A program made the translations under genes and the position numbers. Below the pieces are notes generated by a model. It did not search any database. It was given only the letters and a program-made list of their open reading frames with translations, and had not been told where the DNA came from. A stretch of 64,000 bases of DNA from Streptomyces griseorubiginosus (GTDB lineage: Bacteria > Actinomycetota > Actinomycetes > Streptomycetales > Streptomycetaceae), in contig NZ_KQ948740.1 of assembly GCF_001514195.1 (NCBI RefSeq), positions 62,001-126,000 on the forward strand, in the 5' to 3' direction. The first letter of the stretch is position 1. Each line of letters begins with the position of its first letter. This document shows, piece after piece, positions 51,701 through 59,443 of this stretch.

Positions 51701-52903
51701 GCGGCACCCGCGAAGCCGGCGGCGGGTACGGCTGCGGGGGCGCGCACGCGGGTGTCCGCGGATGCGGAAGCCCGGGTGACCTCGGATGCGGAAGCGCGGG
51801 TGCCCGCCCATGGGGCTGCGGCAACGCCTGCACAAGAGCTGGTCGGTGAGGTCGAGACGGCGGAGGACACCTCCGTCGCCGGCCGCCTGTGCCACCACAT
51901 CGGCGCCGTCACCGGACACCCCGCCGGCCGGATATCCCCCGCCACCGCGCTGGCCGACCTCGGCCTGGACTCGCTGATGGCGGTGCGGATCCGCACCGCC
52001 CTGGAGCGCGAGTTCGCCGTCCAGCTGCCGCTGCGCGACCTGCTCGGAGCCACCACGGTCCAGGCGCTGGCCGACCGGATCCGGCCGGGCGCCGTGCGTC
52101 CGCTGCACGTCACCGGCGACCGTCCCCCCGTCTTCCTCGTGCACGCCGCCGGCGGCACGAGCGAGGTCTACCGGGCCCTGGCCGAACGGCTGGGCGACGA
52201 CCGGCCCGTGTACGGTCTCGACCGCCTCCAGGACGCCCGCACGGTCACCGAGAAGGCACGCCGCTACGCCGAGGCCGTCACCGCGGTCCACCCCGACGGG
52301 CCGGTCCTGCTGGGCGGTTGGTCCTTCGGCGGTTTCGTCGCCCAGGAGATTGCGCGTCAACTCGCCGCCGCCGGACGGGAGGTGGAGCTCGTGGCGCTGA
52401 TCGACTCCGTGCGGCCCCTCCCCCGCCCCGACCGCGCACCGGCCGACCGGGTCCGCGCCCACTTCGAGGGGTTCGCCCGGCACGTCGCGGACGTCTACGG
52501 GGTGCGGCTGGAGCTGCCGTACGACGAACTCCTCGCGACGGACGACGACGGCGAGCGGATCGACACCGTGCTGGGGATCCTGCGTGCCCGCGCCGATGTG
52601 CCCGCCGCCGTGCTGGAGCACCAGCGCTCCTCCTACCTGGACCTGAGGATCGGGGAGGCCCACCGGCCGGGCCGCTACGACGGGCCGGTGGTCCTGTACC
52701 GGGCCACGGAACCCGCCCCGCACACCGTGCGCGATCCCGCCTACGAACGCGACGACCAGGCGCTCGGCTGGGACGAGGTGTGCCCGCGCCTGACCGTCGT
52801 CCCCGTCGAAGGCCACCACCTTTCGCTGCTCGACCCGCCGCACGTCGACGAGATCGCCGCCCACCTGGGGCGAGAACTCGCCGCGAGAACCCACTGCACG
52901 TGA
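48701..52903 (+). CDS. Five-domain type I PKS, ACP-KS-AT-ACP-TE (Pks13-like)
   Basis: 1,400 aa; GTG overlaps the FAAL stop (GTGA). Domains: ACP1 (about 1-80, Ser41 in LGMASRDAV), KS (about 105-525; Cys282, His417, His457), AT (about 665-960; Ser751 in GHSLGE, His852 in GAGHS), ACP2 (about 1063-1130, Ser1091 in GLDSL), TE (about 1140-1395; Ser1208, Asp1235, His1372/1373). There is no KR, DH, ER or MT. The order is that of mycobacterial Pks13, which condenses two fatty chains: ACP1 receives the FAAL-activated chain, AT loads a carboxyacyl chain on ACP2, KS joins them, TE releases or transfers the alpha-alkyl beta-ketoester. It is shorter than Pks13 (about 1,730 aa). Two linkers consist of tandem repeats. 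The AT signature does not match standard malonyl (HAFH) or methylmalonyl (YASH) types. Confidence 0.93.
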   Translation: MRAVDAGAVRRLVVERVAEWTGTPAAEVPMDRPLADLGMASRDAVVLAGELARLTGRELPATLLWEAPTGEALVAHLCGPAPGPGPASVSAPAPASVSTPRPGPASLAAAAAAAPGEPVAVIGLGCRLPGGVHGPGDYWRLLTDGVDAIRRVPEDRWRDFGAFPPEDALPYGGYLDDIAGFDADFFRISPREAAVMDPQQRILLEVVHETLTHAAVPAASLAGTATGVFVGVSAPEYGTLTGADPAAVDPWAPAGGALGVTAGRLSYVLDARGPSMAVDTACSSSLVAVHHACVSLRTGESDTAIAAGVNLLLSPAVTVAFRRAGALAPDGRCKPFSADADGIGRGEGCAAVLLKRLSDAERDGDRVLAVIRATAVNSDGRSNGLLAPNPAAQQALLTSAYTRAGLSPAHIDYVEAHGTGTPLGDPIEAGALGAVLGTDRDPDQPLLLGSVKSNLGHLESAAGIAGLVKTVLALHHDVIPPSLHCSGGSALDDVRLRVVSEGEPWPRYGGTATAGVSGFGFGGTNAHAVLEEWRPGVLPSRPAEEPGARLHVLSDVDEERLRDTAARLADWLRTASAHPADVARTLAGRAGRGSVRAAVVARDRAELADGLDALARGDTPGTSAHGPVVTGVRELVGRSSVATGTRELVGRGSVVTGGRDLVGRGPVWVFSGYGSQWAGMGRRLLAEEPAFAAAVEKLDAECGLSLYERLASGCALDRLEVAQPVLFGLQVALAELWRSYGVEPAAVIGHSLGEVAAAVCAGALDVSEGARIVTVRARLLSGLQGGAMAVVDLEDGELGLLERDFPGVHVAVHSSPGQKVVTGEEPAVARFVRWLEGQGRAARSMRVVGAGHSPQVDPLLPELTASLADIGGRAPHVPVYSTVLDDPRGGSVFDAAHWAANLRRPVRLDRAVTAAAADGHHVFVEISPHPVLARAVTDTAPGALALGTLRRDADGCADFLAQLGALYCAGGRLPLPAGRVVDLPAPRWKHVRHWWTDGRGAAPAKPAAGTAAGARTRVSADAEARVTSDAEARVPAHGAAATPAQELVGEVETAEDTSVAGRLCHHIGAVTGHPAGRISPATALADLGLDSLMAVRIRTALEREFAVQLPLRDLLGATTVQALADRIRPGAVRPLHVTGDRPPVFLVHAAGGTSEVYRALAERLGDDRPVYGLDRLQDARTVTEKARRYAEAVTAVHPDGPVLLGGWSFGGFVAQEIARQLAAAGREVELVALIDSVRPLPRPDRAPADRVRAHFEGFARHVADVYGVRLELPYDELLATDDDGERIDTVLGILRARADVPAAVLEHQRSSYLDLRIGEAHRPGRYDGPVVLYRATEPAPHTVRDPAYERDDQALGWDEVCPRLTVVPVEGHHLSLLDPPHVDEIAAHLGRELAARTHCT
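50582..50698. repeat. Three 39-bp in-frame repeats in the KS-AT linker
   Basis: Units at 50582, 50621 and 50660 code for thirteen-residue units VVTGVRELVGRSS, VATGTRELVGRGS and VVTGGRDLVGRGP, directly before the AT domain begins (VWVFSGYGSQ). Confidence 0.92.
51749..51810. repeat. 24-bp in-frame repeats in the AT-ACP2 linker
   Basis: Two full units (51749-51772, 51773-51796) and a partial third code for RVSADAEA, RVTSDAEA and RVPAHGAA. The shared core is TCGGATGCGGAAGC or CGCGGATGCGGAAGC. Confidence 0.85.
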
Positions 52904-52919
52904 TCCGAGGAGAGCCGCC

Positions 52920-53843
52920 ATGCACCGTCGCACCACCGCAGTGTCCCGACGCACCCTCGCCAAGGCCGCGGCCGGTGCCGGACTGGCCGCCCTGATCGGC
53001 GCCCGGCCCGCCTCCGCGCTCTCGTCCCGCACGATCGACGTGTCCGTGTCCTCCGCCGCACTCGGCCGCAGCGCGCCGGTGCGGCTGATCCTGCCCACCG
53101 GCTTCGACGCGCAGCCCACCCGGACCTACCCGGTGCTGTACCTGCTGCACGGGGCCCACGACGACTACACGTCCTGGACCCGGGAGACGGACATCGAGGC
53201 CTTCACCGCGGGCCGCGACCTGATCGTCGCGATGCCCGACGCGGGCCCCACCGGCATCCCCACCGACTGGCGCGACGGACCCGACTACGAGACCTTCCAG
53301 CTGACCGAGGTGCCCGCACTGCTCGCCCGCAACTACCGGGCCTCCGGGGTGCGGGCCGTCGCCGGGGTCTCCACCGGCGGCTACGGCGCCATGGCGCACG
53401 CGGCCAGACACCCGGGCCTGTTCGCCGCGGCGGCCTCCTACAGCGGGATCCTCGACACCCTGGCGCCCGGTGTGCCGACCCTGATGGACGCCATCGTGGC
53501 CCGGGAGAACCTGGCGCCGGCCTCGCTGTGGGGCAGTCCGATCCTCAACCTGCTCACCTGGCTCGACTTCAATCCGCGCTCCCGCGCCACCGGGCTGCGC
53601 GGCACCGCCCTGTACGTCTCCCAGGGCAGCGGGCTGGCGGGCGGCACCGGCGACTGGCTGCCGGAGGCGCTGGAGAGCACCCTGTGGCCGTCCTCGCACG
53701 GCTTCGCCGACGCCCTCGCGCTGCTGCGTGTTCCGGTCACCACTCACTTCTACTCCGGCGGAGGACACAGCTGGGCTTACTGGAAGCAGGAGTTCACCTC
53801 GTCGTGGCCGATGCTCGCGCGGGGTCTGGGGGTGCCGGTGTGA
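52920..53843 (+). CDS. Antigen-85-like exported esterase/acyltransferase
   Basis: 307 aa. ATG 52920 follows GAGGAG, 16 bases after the PKS stop. A Tat signal (VSRRTLAKAAAGAGLAALIG) precedes an esterase-D/antigen-85 alpha/beta hydrolase: YPVLYLLHGAHDDYTSW, nucleophile Ser151 in GVSTGGYGAM, and His283 in GGGHSWAYWKQEF; the last closely resembles the HSWEYW end of antigen 85. Antigen 85 moves mycoloyl groups between trehalose and arabinogalactan; plain esterases of the same fold are also common in streptomycetes. Its position directly behind the Pks13-like gene favours transfer or hydrolysis of the PKS lipid outside the cell. No DNA-level sign of recent acquisition. Confidence 0.88.
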   Translation: MHRRTTAVSRRTLAKAAAGAGLAALIGARPASALSSRTIDVSVSSAALGRSAPVRLILPTGFDAQPTRTYPVLYLLHGAHDDYTSWTRETDIEAFTAGRDLIVAMPDAGPTGIPTDWRDGPDYETFQLTEVPALLARNYRASGVRAVAGVSTGGYGAMAHAARHPGLFAAAASYSGILDTLAPGVPTLMDAIVARENLAPASLWGSPILNLLTWLDFNPRSRATGLRGTALYVSQGSGLAGGTGDWLPEALESTLWPSSHGFADALALLRVPVTTHFYSGGGHSWAYWKQEFTSSWPMLARGLGVPV

Positions 53844-53965
53844 TGTCGGTACCGTCGGGTCACGGAACGCAACGCAGGGGACGTCCGTCCAACACAGGAC
53901 TTACCCCTCGCCCCACGGGCAACGGCCCGAGGGTGAGCCGCTTCCGGGTGAAAGGAGGGCCCCCC

Positions 53966-55198
53966 TTGGCCAGCCCCGCCCCGCACGGTGTACCGGAGGG
54001 CCGCGGTGACCCCGCGGTGCCGCCCGATCTGGCCGACCTGCTGCGCGCCCAGTTGGAGGGGGTCGCCGACGAGGTCGAGGAGGAGGTCCGCCGGCAGGTG
54101 CCCGAGTACGCCCGACCCGCCGACGGGACCTACCGCGAGCACCTGAGAGCCGGGGTCGTGCAGGCGCTCACGCTGTTCGTCGACCACATCGCCGACCCGC
54201 GTGGCCGCGGGGAGGCCATCGCGGCGACGTACTACGAACTCGGGCGCGGCGAGGCCCTGGAGGGGCGCAGCCTGGACGCCCTCCAGTCCGCGCTGCGGGT
54301 GGGCGGACTGCACGCCTGGCGGCTGATGGGCCGTACCGCGGAGGAGCTGGGCCTGGACACCGCGGTCGTCACCGCGCTGGGCGAACTCGCCTTCCGTACC
54401 GTGCACGAGGTCGCGGAGGCGGCCGCCGCCGGTTACTCCGAGGCCCGCGCGCAGCACACGGACGAGCTGGAACGGCGGCGCAGACGGCTCCTTGACCTGC
54501 TCCTCGGCGACGGGCCCGTGGCGCCGGCGGCGGTGCAGGACCTGGCGCACGGCGCCCGGTGGTCGGTGCCGAAGCAGGTCGCGGTGGTCGCGCTCGCGGC
54601 CACCCCTGACCAACGGGTCGAGGAGTGGCCGCTGGCCACCGCCGGGGCACTGGTGGACATGGACTCACGGCCGCCGCGGATGCTGATCCCCGACCCGGAC
54701 GGCTCCGGACGATCAGGGAGCCGGGCCTTCGGGCTCGCGCTGCGTGGGCGGCCGGCCGCGATCGGGCCGACCGTGCCGGTCGCGGAGGCCGCCCATTCGC
54801 TGCGCTGGGCCGTCCGGGCCCTCGGGTTGATGGGACGCGGACTCCTGCCCCGGCAAGGGGTGGTGCGCTGCGCGGACCACCTGTCGACCCTCCTGCTGCA
54901 CAGCGACGAACCGATGCTCGGCCGGCTGCGGGCGCGGGCCCTGGCGCCGCTCGACGCGGTCTCGGAGGGGCAGCGCGAGCGGCTCGCCGAGACCCTTCTG
55001 GCCTGGCTGCTCAGCGGCAGCAACGTGCCGGAGGTCGCCACCCGTCTCCATGTCCATCCGCAGACCGTGCGCTATCGGCTGCGTCAGCTGGACAAGGTGT
55101 TCGGCGAGGCGCTGCACGATCCCGGTGCGCGTCTGGATCTCATCCTGGCACTCACCACGGCACAAAAGAACGAGGAATTCCTGAATTCCCGTCCATAA
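53966..55198 (+). CDS. PucR/CdaR-type transcriptional regulator
   Basis: About 410 aa. TTG 53966 has AAAGGAGG seven bases before it; GTG 53933 is an alternative. The N-terminal half is helical (DLADLLRAQLEGVADEVEEE, then 'EALEGRSLDALQSALRVGG'), resembling the sensor region of RsbRD/CdaR-like proteins. The C-terminus holds the PucR helix-turn-helix (LAETLLAWLLSGSNVPEVAT, then LHVHPQTVRYRLRQLDKVFG). FasR, the fatty-acid synthesis activator of streptomycetes, has the same C-terminal family, which makes control of lipid genes plausible. Set between the esterase and cutinase genes, it is the natural local regulator. Confidence 0.88.
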   Translation: MASPAPHGVPEGRGDPAVPPDLADLLRAQLEGVADEVEEEVRRQVPEYARPADGTYREHLRAGVVQALTLFVDHIADPRGRGEAIAATYYELGRGEALEGRSLDALQSALRVGGLHAWRLMGRTAEELGLDTAVVTALGELAFRTVHEVAEAAAAGYSEARAQHTDELERRRRRLLDLLLGDGPVAPAAVQDLAHGARWSVPKQVAVVALAATPDQRVEEWPLATAGALVDMDSRPPRMLIPDPDGSGRSGSRAFGLALRGRPAAIGPTVPVAEAAHSLRWAVRALGLMGRGLLPRQGVVRCADHLSTLLLHSDEPMLGRLRARALAPLDAVSEGQRERLAETLLAWLLSGSNVPEVATRLHVHPQTVRYRLRQLDKVFGEALHDPGARLDLILALTTAQKNEEFLNSRP

Positions 55199-55282
55199 CA
55201 GGTCCGTCGCCCAAGCGAATACGTTCGGGACATCCTTTCCACAGGCGTTTCACACGCCCCACCCGCAAAGGATCCCCCCCCC

Positions 55283-55924
55283 ATGCGTATTCGCTTGTGC
55301 CTCGCGGCACTCTCTCTCGTCGGCGGGGCCACGGTGGCCACCGTCACGGCGCCGTCCGCGACCGCCGCGGCCTGCTCGGACTTCGACGTCGTCGCAGCTC
55401 GCGGCACGTTCGAGCCCGGCACGCTCGGCTTCATCGTCGGCGACCCGGTGTTCTCGGCCCTGCAAAGGAAACTGACGGGCCGTAATCTGTCGAGCTACCG
55501 GGTGAACTATCCCGCGGACCTTTCCCCCACCTCGGCCGCGCAGGGCAACGCCGATCTGGTGAACCACGTGAAAAGCCAGGCGTCCACGTGTCCGAACCAG
55601 CGTTTCATCCTGGTCGGCTATTCACAGGGCGCGAATGTCGTCGACAATTCCATCGGTATCAGCAGCGCGGGCGCGGTGGTGGGCAGTCCCATCGTGGCCA
55701 CGCTGCCCGCCGCGGTGGAGCCGAAGGTCGCCGCGGTGCTGCTGTTCGGCAACCCCATCCGGGCCATCGGCAAGAGCGTCACCGGCACGTACCAGAGCCG
55801 CACGATCGACTTCTGCGCCCAGGGCGACCCGGTGTGCGAGGCGGGCGGCAACGACACCCTGGCGCACCTCGGTTACACCGCGAACGCGGACGCGGCGGCG
55901 GCCTTCGCGGCGGGCAAGGTCTGA
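55283..55924 (+). CDS. Secreted cutinase-family esterase
   Basis: 213 aa. AAAGGA precedes ATG 55283. Signal peptide about 1-29 (cut near TAAA). Mature cutinase fold with Ser114 (VGYSQGANVV), Asp182 (GDPVC) and His195 (HLGY), and two expected disulfides, Cys31-Cys103 and Cys178-Cys185. Cutinases hydrolyse cutin or lipid esters. In the mycobacterial mycolate locus the cutinase-like Rv3802c (Culp6) is a phospholipase/thioesterase with an N-terminal membrane anchor; this protein is shorter and looks fully secreted. It may act on the locus lipid or simply on plant cutin. Ends at a strong terminator. Confidence 0.9.
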   Translation: MRIRLCLAALSLVGGATVATVTAPSATAAACSDFDVVAARGTFEPGTLGFIVGDPVFSALQRKLTGRNLSSYRVNYPADLSPTSAAQGNADLVNHVKSQASTCPNQRFILVGYSQGANVVDNSIGISSAGAVVGSPIVATLPAAVEPKVAAVLLFGNPIRAIGKSVTGTYQSRTIDFCAQGDPVCEAGGNDTLAHLGYTANADAAAAFAAGKV

Positions 55925-55949
55925 GTCCCGACAGGCGGCCTCGGCACGA

Positions 55950-55988
55950 GAGGAGGGGCCCGGGAGTCGAACTCCCGGGCCCCTCCTC
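55950..55988. terminator. Very strong bidirectional terminator
   Basis: A perfect 18-bp stem (GAGGAGGGGCCCGGGAGT and complement) with a CGA loop, between the convergent cutinase and alpha/beta-hydrolase genes. It marks the right edge of the lipid locus. Confidence 0.9.
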
Positions 55989-55999
55989 CCTGTTGGCCA

Positions 56000-57715
56000 C
56001 TACCGGGGATCGCGGGCGAACTCCGTCAGCGCGGTGGACACCGGCTCGGGCCGGCCGTTGTTCTGCACCGGTGCCGCGGTAAGCACGTCGAGGTGCTGGT
56101 AGCCGTCCGCGACCACGGGGTGCAGATCGGCGGGGATGCGGCCCGCGAGCAGCCCGTCGCCCGCGAGAACCGTGAGCGTCGGACGGGCGGTGAGCCCACC
56201 GGGGTGCACGACGAGCCGCTTCACCTGCGGGGAGGTGGACAGTTCGAGGTCGGTGACGAGCTTGGTCGGGAAGTACTGCTCGGTGAAGTCCAGCGGCTGC
56301 GTGCCCATACTGCGCGCCAGTTCCTGGATGTCGGTCACCTCCTTGCCCGCGGCGGTGAAGGGCGTCCCGTCGGAGGACCGGTACCCGGGGTCGTCGGCGT
56401 CGCCGACCCGGTCGTAGTCGCGCCAGGTGTAGAGCGGGCCGTGCGGTTCGGCGGGGATGGCCTTGTACTCGGTGCCGAAGAGACCCGGCTGTGCTGAACT
56501 CCCGTTGGTGACGGGAAAGTTCTTGTCGGTGATCGGTCCGCCGTCGAAGAAGCCCACGCTGCTCTGGAGGAAGGCGAGCGGGACGGACTGGTCGTCCATG
56601 AGCGCGCCGAGCACGGCCTCGTTGGTGAGCCTGAAGTCCTTCACGGCGGGTGAGCCGGTGAGGAAGGTGGCGGGGTCCCTGGAGAAGAGGAACCGGTTGG
56701 TGGCCTCGATGTTGGTGTTCCGGGGCAGGTAACCCGGCAGGTCGGACTCGCCGTCCGGGTCCTGTACGGCCCCCACGCCGGCGATGGCGAGCAGGGTCAT
56801 GGTCTCGGGGTTGAGCAGGACGGGCGCGGACAGGGAGCGCGGGAAGAGGCCGCTGTCGAGTCCGGCCTGGACGACTCCGTAGCCGAGGCCGATGTCGGGC
56901 AGGCCGGTGTCGTCCGGGATGCTGCCGCTCAGGTCGCCGAGCGAGGTGGAGACGGTGGTGTCGAGGGCGAAGTACCCGGCGCACTGGTTCTGGCCCGCGT
57001 CGGCGGTGGTGGCGGGGTCGCCGTCGAAGTCGGCGGTGGCGAAGTAGCCGGTGACGACTCCGCCGAGCGAGTGCCCGCCGCACAGCACCTTCTCCTTGCG
57101 GACCTTCTGGTCGGGCAACTCGGCGGCGAGCAGGTCGTACTGGTCCCGGACGGTCTGTTCGATGCCGAGCCGGGCCATCCAGCCGAGCTGGTCGTCGCCC
57201 ACGAACCCGGCGAAGGTGCGGCCCGCGACCTGCTTGCCCCGGTAGTAGTAGTCGACGGCGGTGTGCTGGTCGCCGGAGGCGGTTCCGGTGTGGTCCTCCA
57301 GGCAGTTGGAGCGCCGGTCCAGAGCCCAGAACTCCAGGTTCCGGCCCTGCTGGGCGGCGCGGGTGACGGTGTTGCGGGCGACGCTGTCGAAGGCTCCGGC
57401 GCCCTCCAGGATGCCGGGCTGGGCGACGAGGACCCGGTCGGCGTCGGCCGCCGAGGCCGGACCCGCGGAGGACCGGTAGCGCAGGTACGACAGCCAGTCG
57501 CACGCCGCGGGCCGGGCCCCGAAGGACGCCGGCAGGGGTGCCTTCACGCGGACGACAGTCTCGGTCACACCCCCGCTCGATCCGACGGCCGTCTCGGTGC
57601 GCGCGCTCCCGGCGGACGCCGACCCGGTGGCCGTCCCGGTGATCACCCCGGTGGTCAGCAGCACCGCCAGCGCCGCGGTACGCCACGTTCCTGCTCTGCT
57701 GCGACTCGTGTTCAT
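56000..57715 (-). CDS. Large secreted alpha/beta hydrolase
   Basis: 571 aa. ATG 57715 (MNTSRSRAG) follows a Gly-rich site; an in-frame ATG seven codons upstream is less likely. Signal peptide about 1-36. The nucleophile elbow is CGGHSLGG (Ser near 218) and a late His lies in GYQHLDVLTA, with three Cys pairs expected in the mature chain. A long C-terminal part (about 330-530) has no family I can name. The family is usually annotated only as alpha/beta hydrolase; a lipase or esterase role is inferred. It is convergent with the lipid locus and may be unrelated. Confidence 0.8.
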   Translation of the reverse strand: MNTSRSRAGTWRTAALAVLLTTGVITGTATGSASAGSARTETAVGSSGGVTETVVRVKAPLPASFGARPAACDWLSYLRYRSSAGPASAADADRVLVAQPGILEGAGAFDSVARNTVTRAAQQGRNLEFWALDRRSNCLEDHTGTASGDQHTAVDYYYRGKQVAGRTFAGFVGDDQLGWMARLGIEQTVRDQYDLLAAELPDQKVRKEKVLCGGHSLGGVVTGYFATADFDGDPATTADAGQNQCAGYFALDTTVSTSLGDLSGSIPDDTGLPDIGLGYGVVQAGLDSGLFPRSLSAPVLLNPETMTLLAIAGVGAVQDPDGESDLPGYLPRNTNIEATNRFLFSRDPATFLTGSPAVKDFRLTNEAVLGALMDDQSVPLAFLQSSVGFFDGGPITDKNFPVTNGSSAQPGLFGTEYKAIPAEPHGPLYTWRDYDRVGDADDPGYRSSDGTPFTAAGKEVTDIQELARSMGTQPLDFTEQYFPTKLVTDLELSTSPQVKRLVVHPGGLTARPTLTVLAGDGLLAGRIPADLHPVVADGYQHLDVLTAAPVQNNGRPEPVSTALTEFARDPR

Positions 57716-57861
57716 GCCGGGACGGTAGGCCGCCACGGGCCCGCTGCCCGGCGGTTGCTCACAAGAACGCAGGGCTCGCTGGACGCTTTGTCATCAGCCG
57801 CTGAGCCCTTCGCCGAACCCTTTGCCATGAGCCGCGGCGAGCCGTGCGGACGGCCGGGACG

Positions 57862-58821
57862 TCAGCCGTCCTGAAGGGTGCGGCGCGGTGAGCGGTCGTA
57901 GGTGCGGCGGTACAGGGTGGCGAAGCGGCCGGGGTGGGAGAAGCCCCAGCGGGCGGCGATGTCCGTGACGGTGGCTCCGGTCTCGGGGTCCGCGGCCACC
58001 AGCTCGGCGTGGGCCTGGGACAGGCGGACCTGGCGGACGTACGCGAGCGGGGTGCACTCCAGGTGCCGGCGGAAGGCGTACTGGAGCGCCCGGACGCTGA
58101 CGTGGGCCGCCTCCGCGATCTCGGCGACGGTGAGGGGCCGGTCGGGGTGGCCCTCGATGAAGGCCAGGGCGCGTCGCAGTGCGGCCGGACGGGCGTCCTG
58201 CCGGTCGAGGCCCGTCGGGTCGACGGACGCGGTGTTGGGGAAGGTGGCCAGGACGGTCGCGGCCAGGTGCTGGGCGGCGGTGGAGGCGACGAGCGGCTGG
58301 TCGGCGACGGCGGCGTCCGCGAGGACGTGGTCCTGGACATAGCGGATGGTCGAGCGCAGCCGCTCCCCCGCGGCCACGCTGAGCGGCCGGTGCCCGGTCA
58401 GCCGTACCGGTTCGGGGCGCAGCGGGTCCGCGGTCCCCGCGACCTGGGTGAGCAGGTCGGGGTCGAGCATGGTGATGTTGTAGCGGGCCGCGTGGATGCG
58501 GCCCGCGTAGGACAGCTCCGGCGGCGCGAAGGACACCACGTCGCCGGGCCCGAAGGAGTCCGAGACGCCCTGGTAGACGTGGTCCTCGATGGTGCCCTCG
58601 TGGACCACGCACAGGCAGATCCGGCCCAGCGGGGTCACGGCGTAGCTCATGTCGAAGTCCAGGTCGAGCTCGTCGACGCTGATCCCAGCGATGGCGCTGC
58701 GGTGGATGAGCGCGCGGCTGCTGTCCGGGCTGCCGTTGCCGATGCGCATCTTCGCGTAGGCGTGACTGAGGAACTCCTCGGTGCGCTCCAGGTCCTCGCT
58801 CTCGAAGGTGAGCGTCTCCAC
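57862..58821 (-). CDS. AraC-family transcriptional regulator
   Basis: 319 aa. GTG 58821 lies behind GAGAGGAAGGA. An N-terminal cupin-like sensor region (about 40-125) is followed by a linker and a C-terminal double helix-turn-helix: LTVAEIAEAAHVSVRALQYA and TVTDIAARWGFSHPGRFATL, then the family-typical YRRTYDRSPRRTL end. Many actinobacterial members with 'HxxxCTPLAYVRQVRL' act as activators of nearby oxidoreductase genes. No obvious target is adjacent; it could control the upstream hydrolase, 146 bases beyond its stop codon. Confidence 0.9.
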   Translation of the reverse strand: METLTFESEDLERTEEFLSHAYAKMRIGNGSPDSSRALIHRSAIAGISVDELDLDFDMSYAVTPLGRICLCVVHEGTIEDHVYQGVSDSFGPGDVVSFAPPELSYAGRIHAARYNITMLDPDLLTQVAGTADPLRPEPVRLTGHRPLSVAAGERLRSTIRYVQDHVLADAAVADQPLVASTAAQHLAATVLATFPNTASVDPTGLDRQDARPAALRRALAFIEGHPDRPLTVAEIAEAAHVSVRALQYAFRRHLECTPLAYVRQVRLSQAHAELVAADPETGATVTDIAARWGFSHPGRFATLYRRTYDRSPRRTLQDG

Positions 58822-59046
58822 GCGGCCAGGTCCTTCCTCTCGTTGATCGGCGGCGCTCGGCCTTTTCCTTCCCCCCTACCCGGGAAAGCCGTAAAGCTGC
58901 ACGGGCGCGTTTCGTTTTCTGTCCTGCCTGGTCACAAGGTGTGCGCTGGGTGGCTCGTGGTCCGGGGCCGCCGTCTTCGAAACTGGAGAGTCGGTGACCG
59001 GGGAGTCACCGGGCGGCACCGGGGGGAGAGGGCGACAGGGCGGTAC

Positions 59047-59376
59047 ATGACGGATCGCGAAGAGCTGGTCGGGAAGATCGAGGAACTCCAGGAGGAGGTC
59101 GCCCAGCTCCAGCAAGCCCTTGTCTCGCACGCCGTCGTCGACCAGGCGATCGGGGTCATCGTCGCCTTGAGCGGCCTGCGGTCCGAGCAGGGGTGGGAGA
59201 TCCTGAAGACCGTCTCCCAGCGCACCAACACCAAGCTGCGGGACGTGGCCCTGCATGTCGTGCACTGGCCCGCCGTCGGCGCGCTGCCCCCGGAGATCCG
59301 CCCCGCACTGCGCGTCGCGCTGACCGAGGCACGCGCGGAGCACGGGGGCCGGCCCCTGGTGCACCGGGAGTACTGA
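59047..59376 (+). CDS. ANTAR-domain protein with N-terminal coiled coil
   Basis: 109 aa. ATG 59047 has AGGGCGG upstream. A short coiled coil (EELVGKIEELQEEVAQLQQAL, heptad-like) leads into an ANTAR three-helix domain: VVDQAIGVIVALSGLRSEQG, WEILKTVSQRTNTKLRDVAL. ANTAR domains bind RNA hairpins and prevent transcription termination. Usually they are attached to a receiver or GAF sensor; here no sensor is present, only the coiled coil. The gene is directly upstream of the structured leader of the AlaRS-like gene, a possible target. Confidence 0.85.
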   Translation: MTDREELVGKIEELQEEVAQLQQALVSHAVVDQAIGVIVALSGLRSEQGWEILKTVSQRTNTKLRDVALHVVHWPAVGALPPEIRPALRVALTEARAEHGGRPLVHREY

Positions 59377-59406
59377 TGCGCGCGGTCAAAGTCCGGGGAA
59401 AACCGG

Positions 59407-59436
59407 GTGACGGACCGGCGTTCCCGTGCGTACCGT
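59407..59436 (+). promoter_or_regulatory. Candidate promoter giving a leaderless start at the Ala-rich mini-ORF
   Basis: GTGACG (59407-59412) and TACCGT (59431-59436) have an 18-base spacer. The A of the mini-ORF ATG (59444) lies seven bases after the -10 box, exactly where transcription would begin, so the mini-ORF would be translated from a leaderless mRNA. No ribosome site precedes that ATG. Confidence 0.5.
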
Positions 59437-59443
59437 CAGCCGC

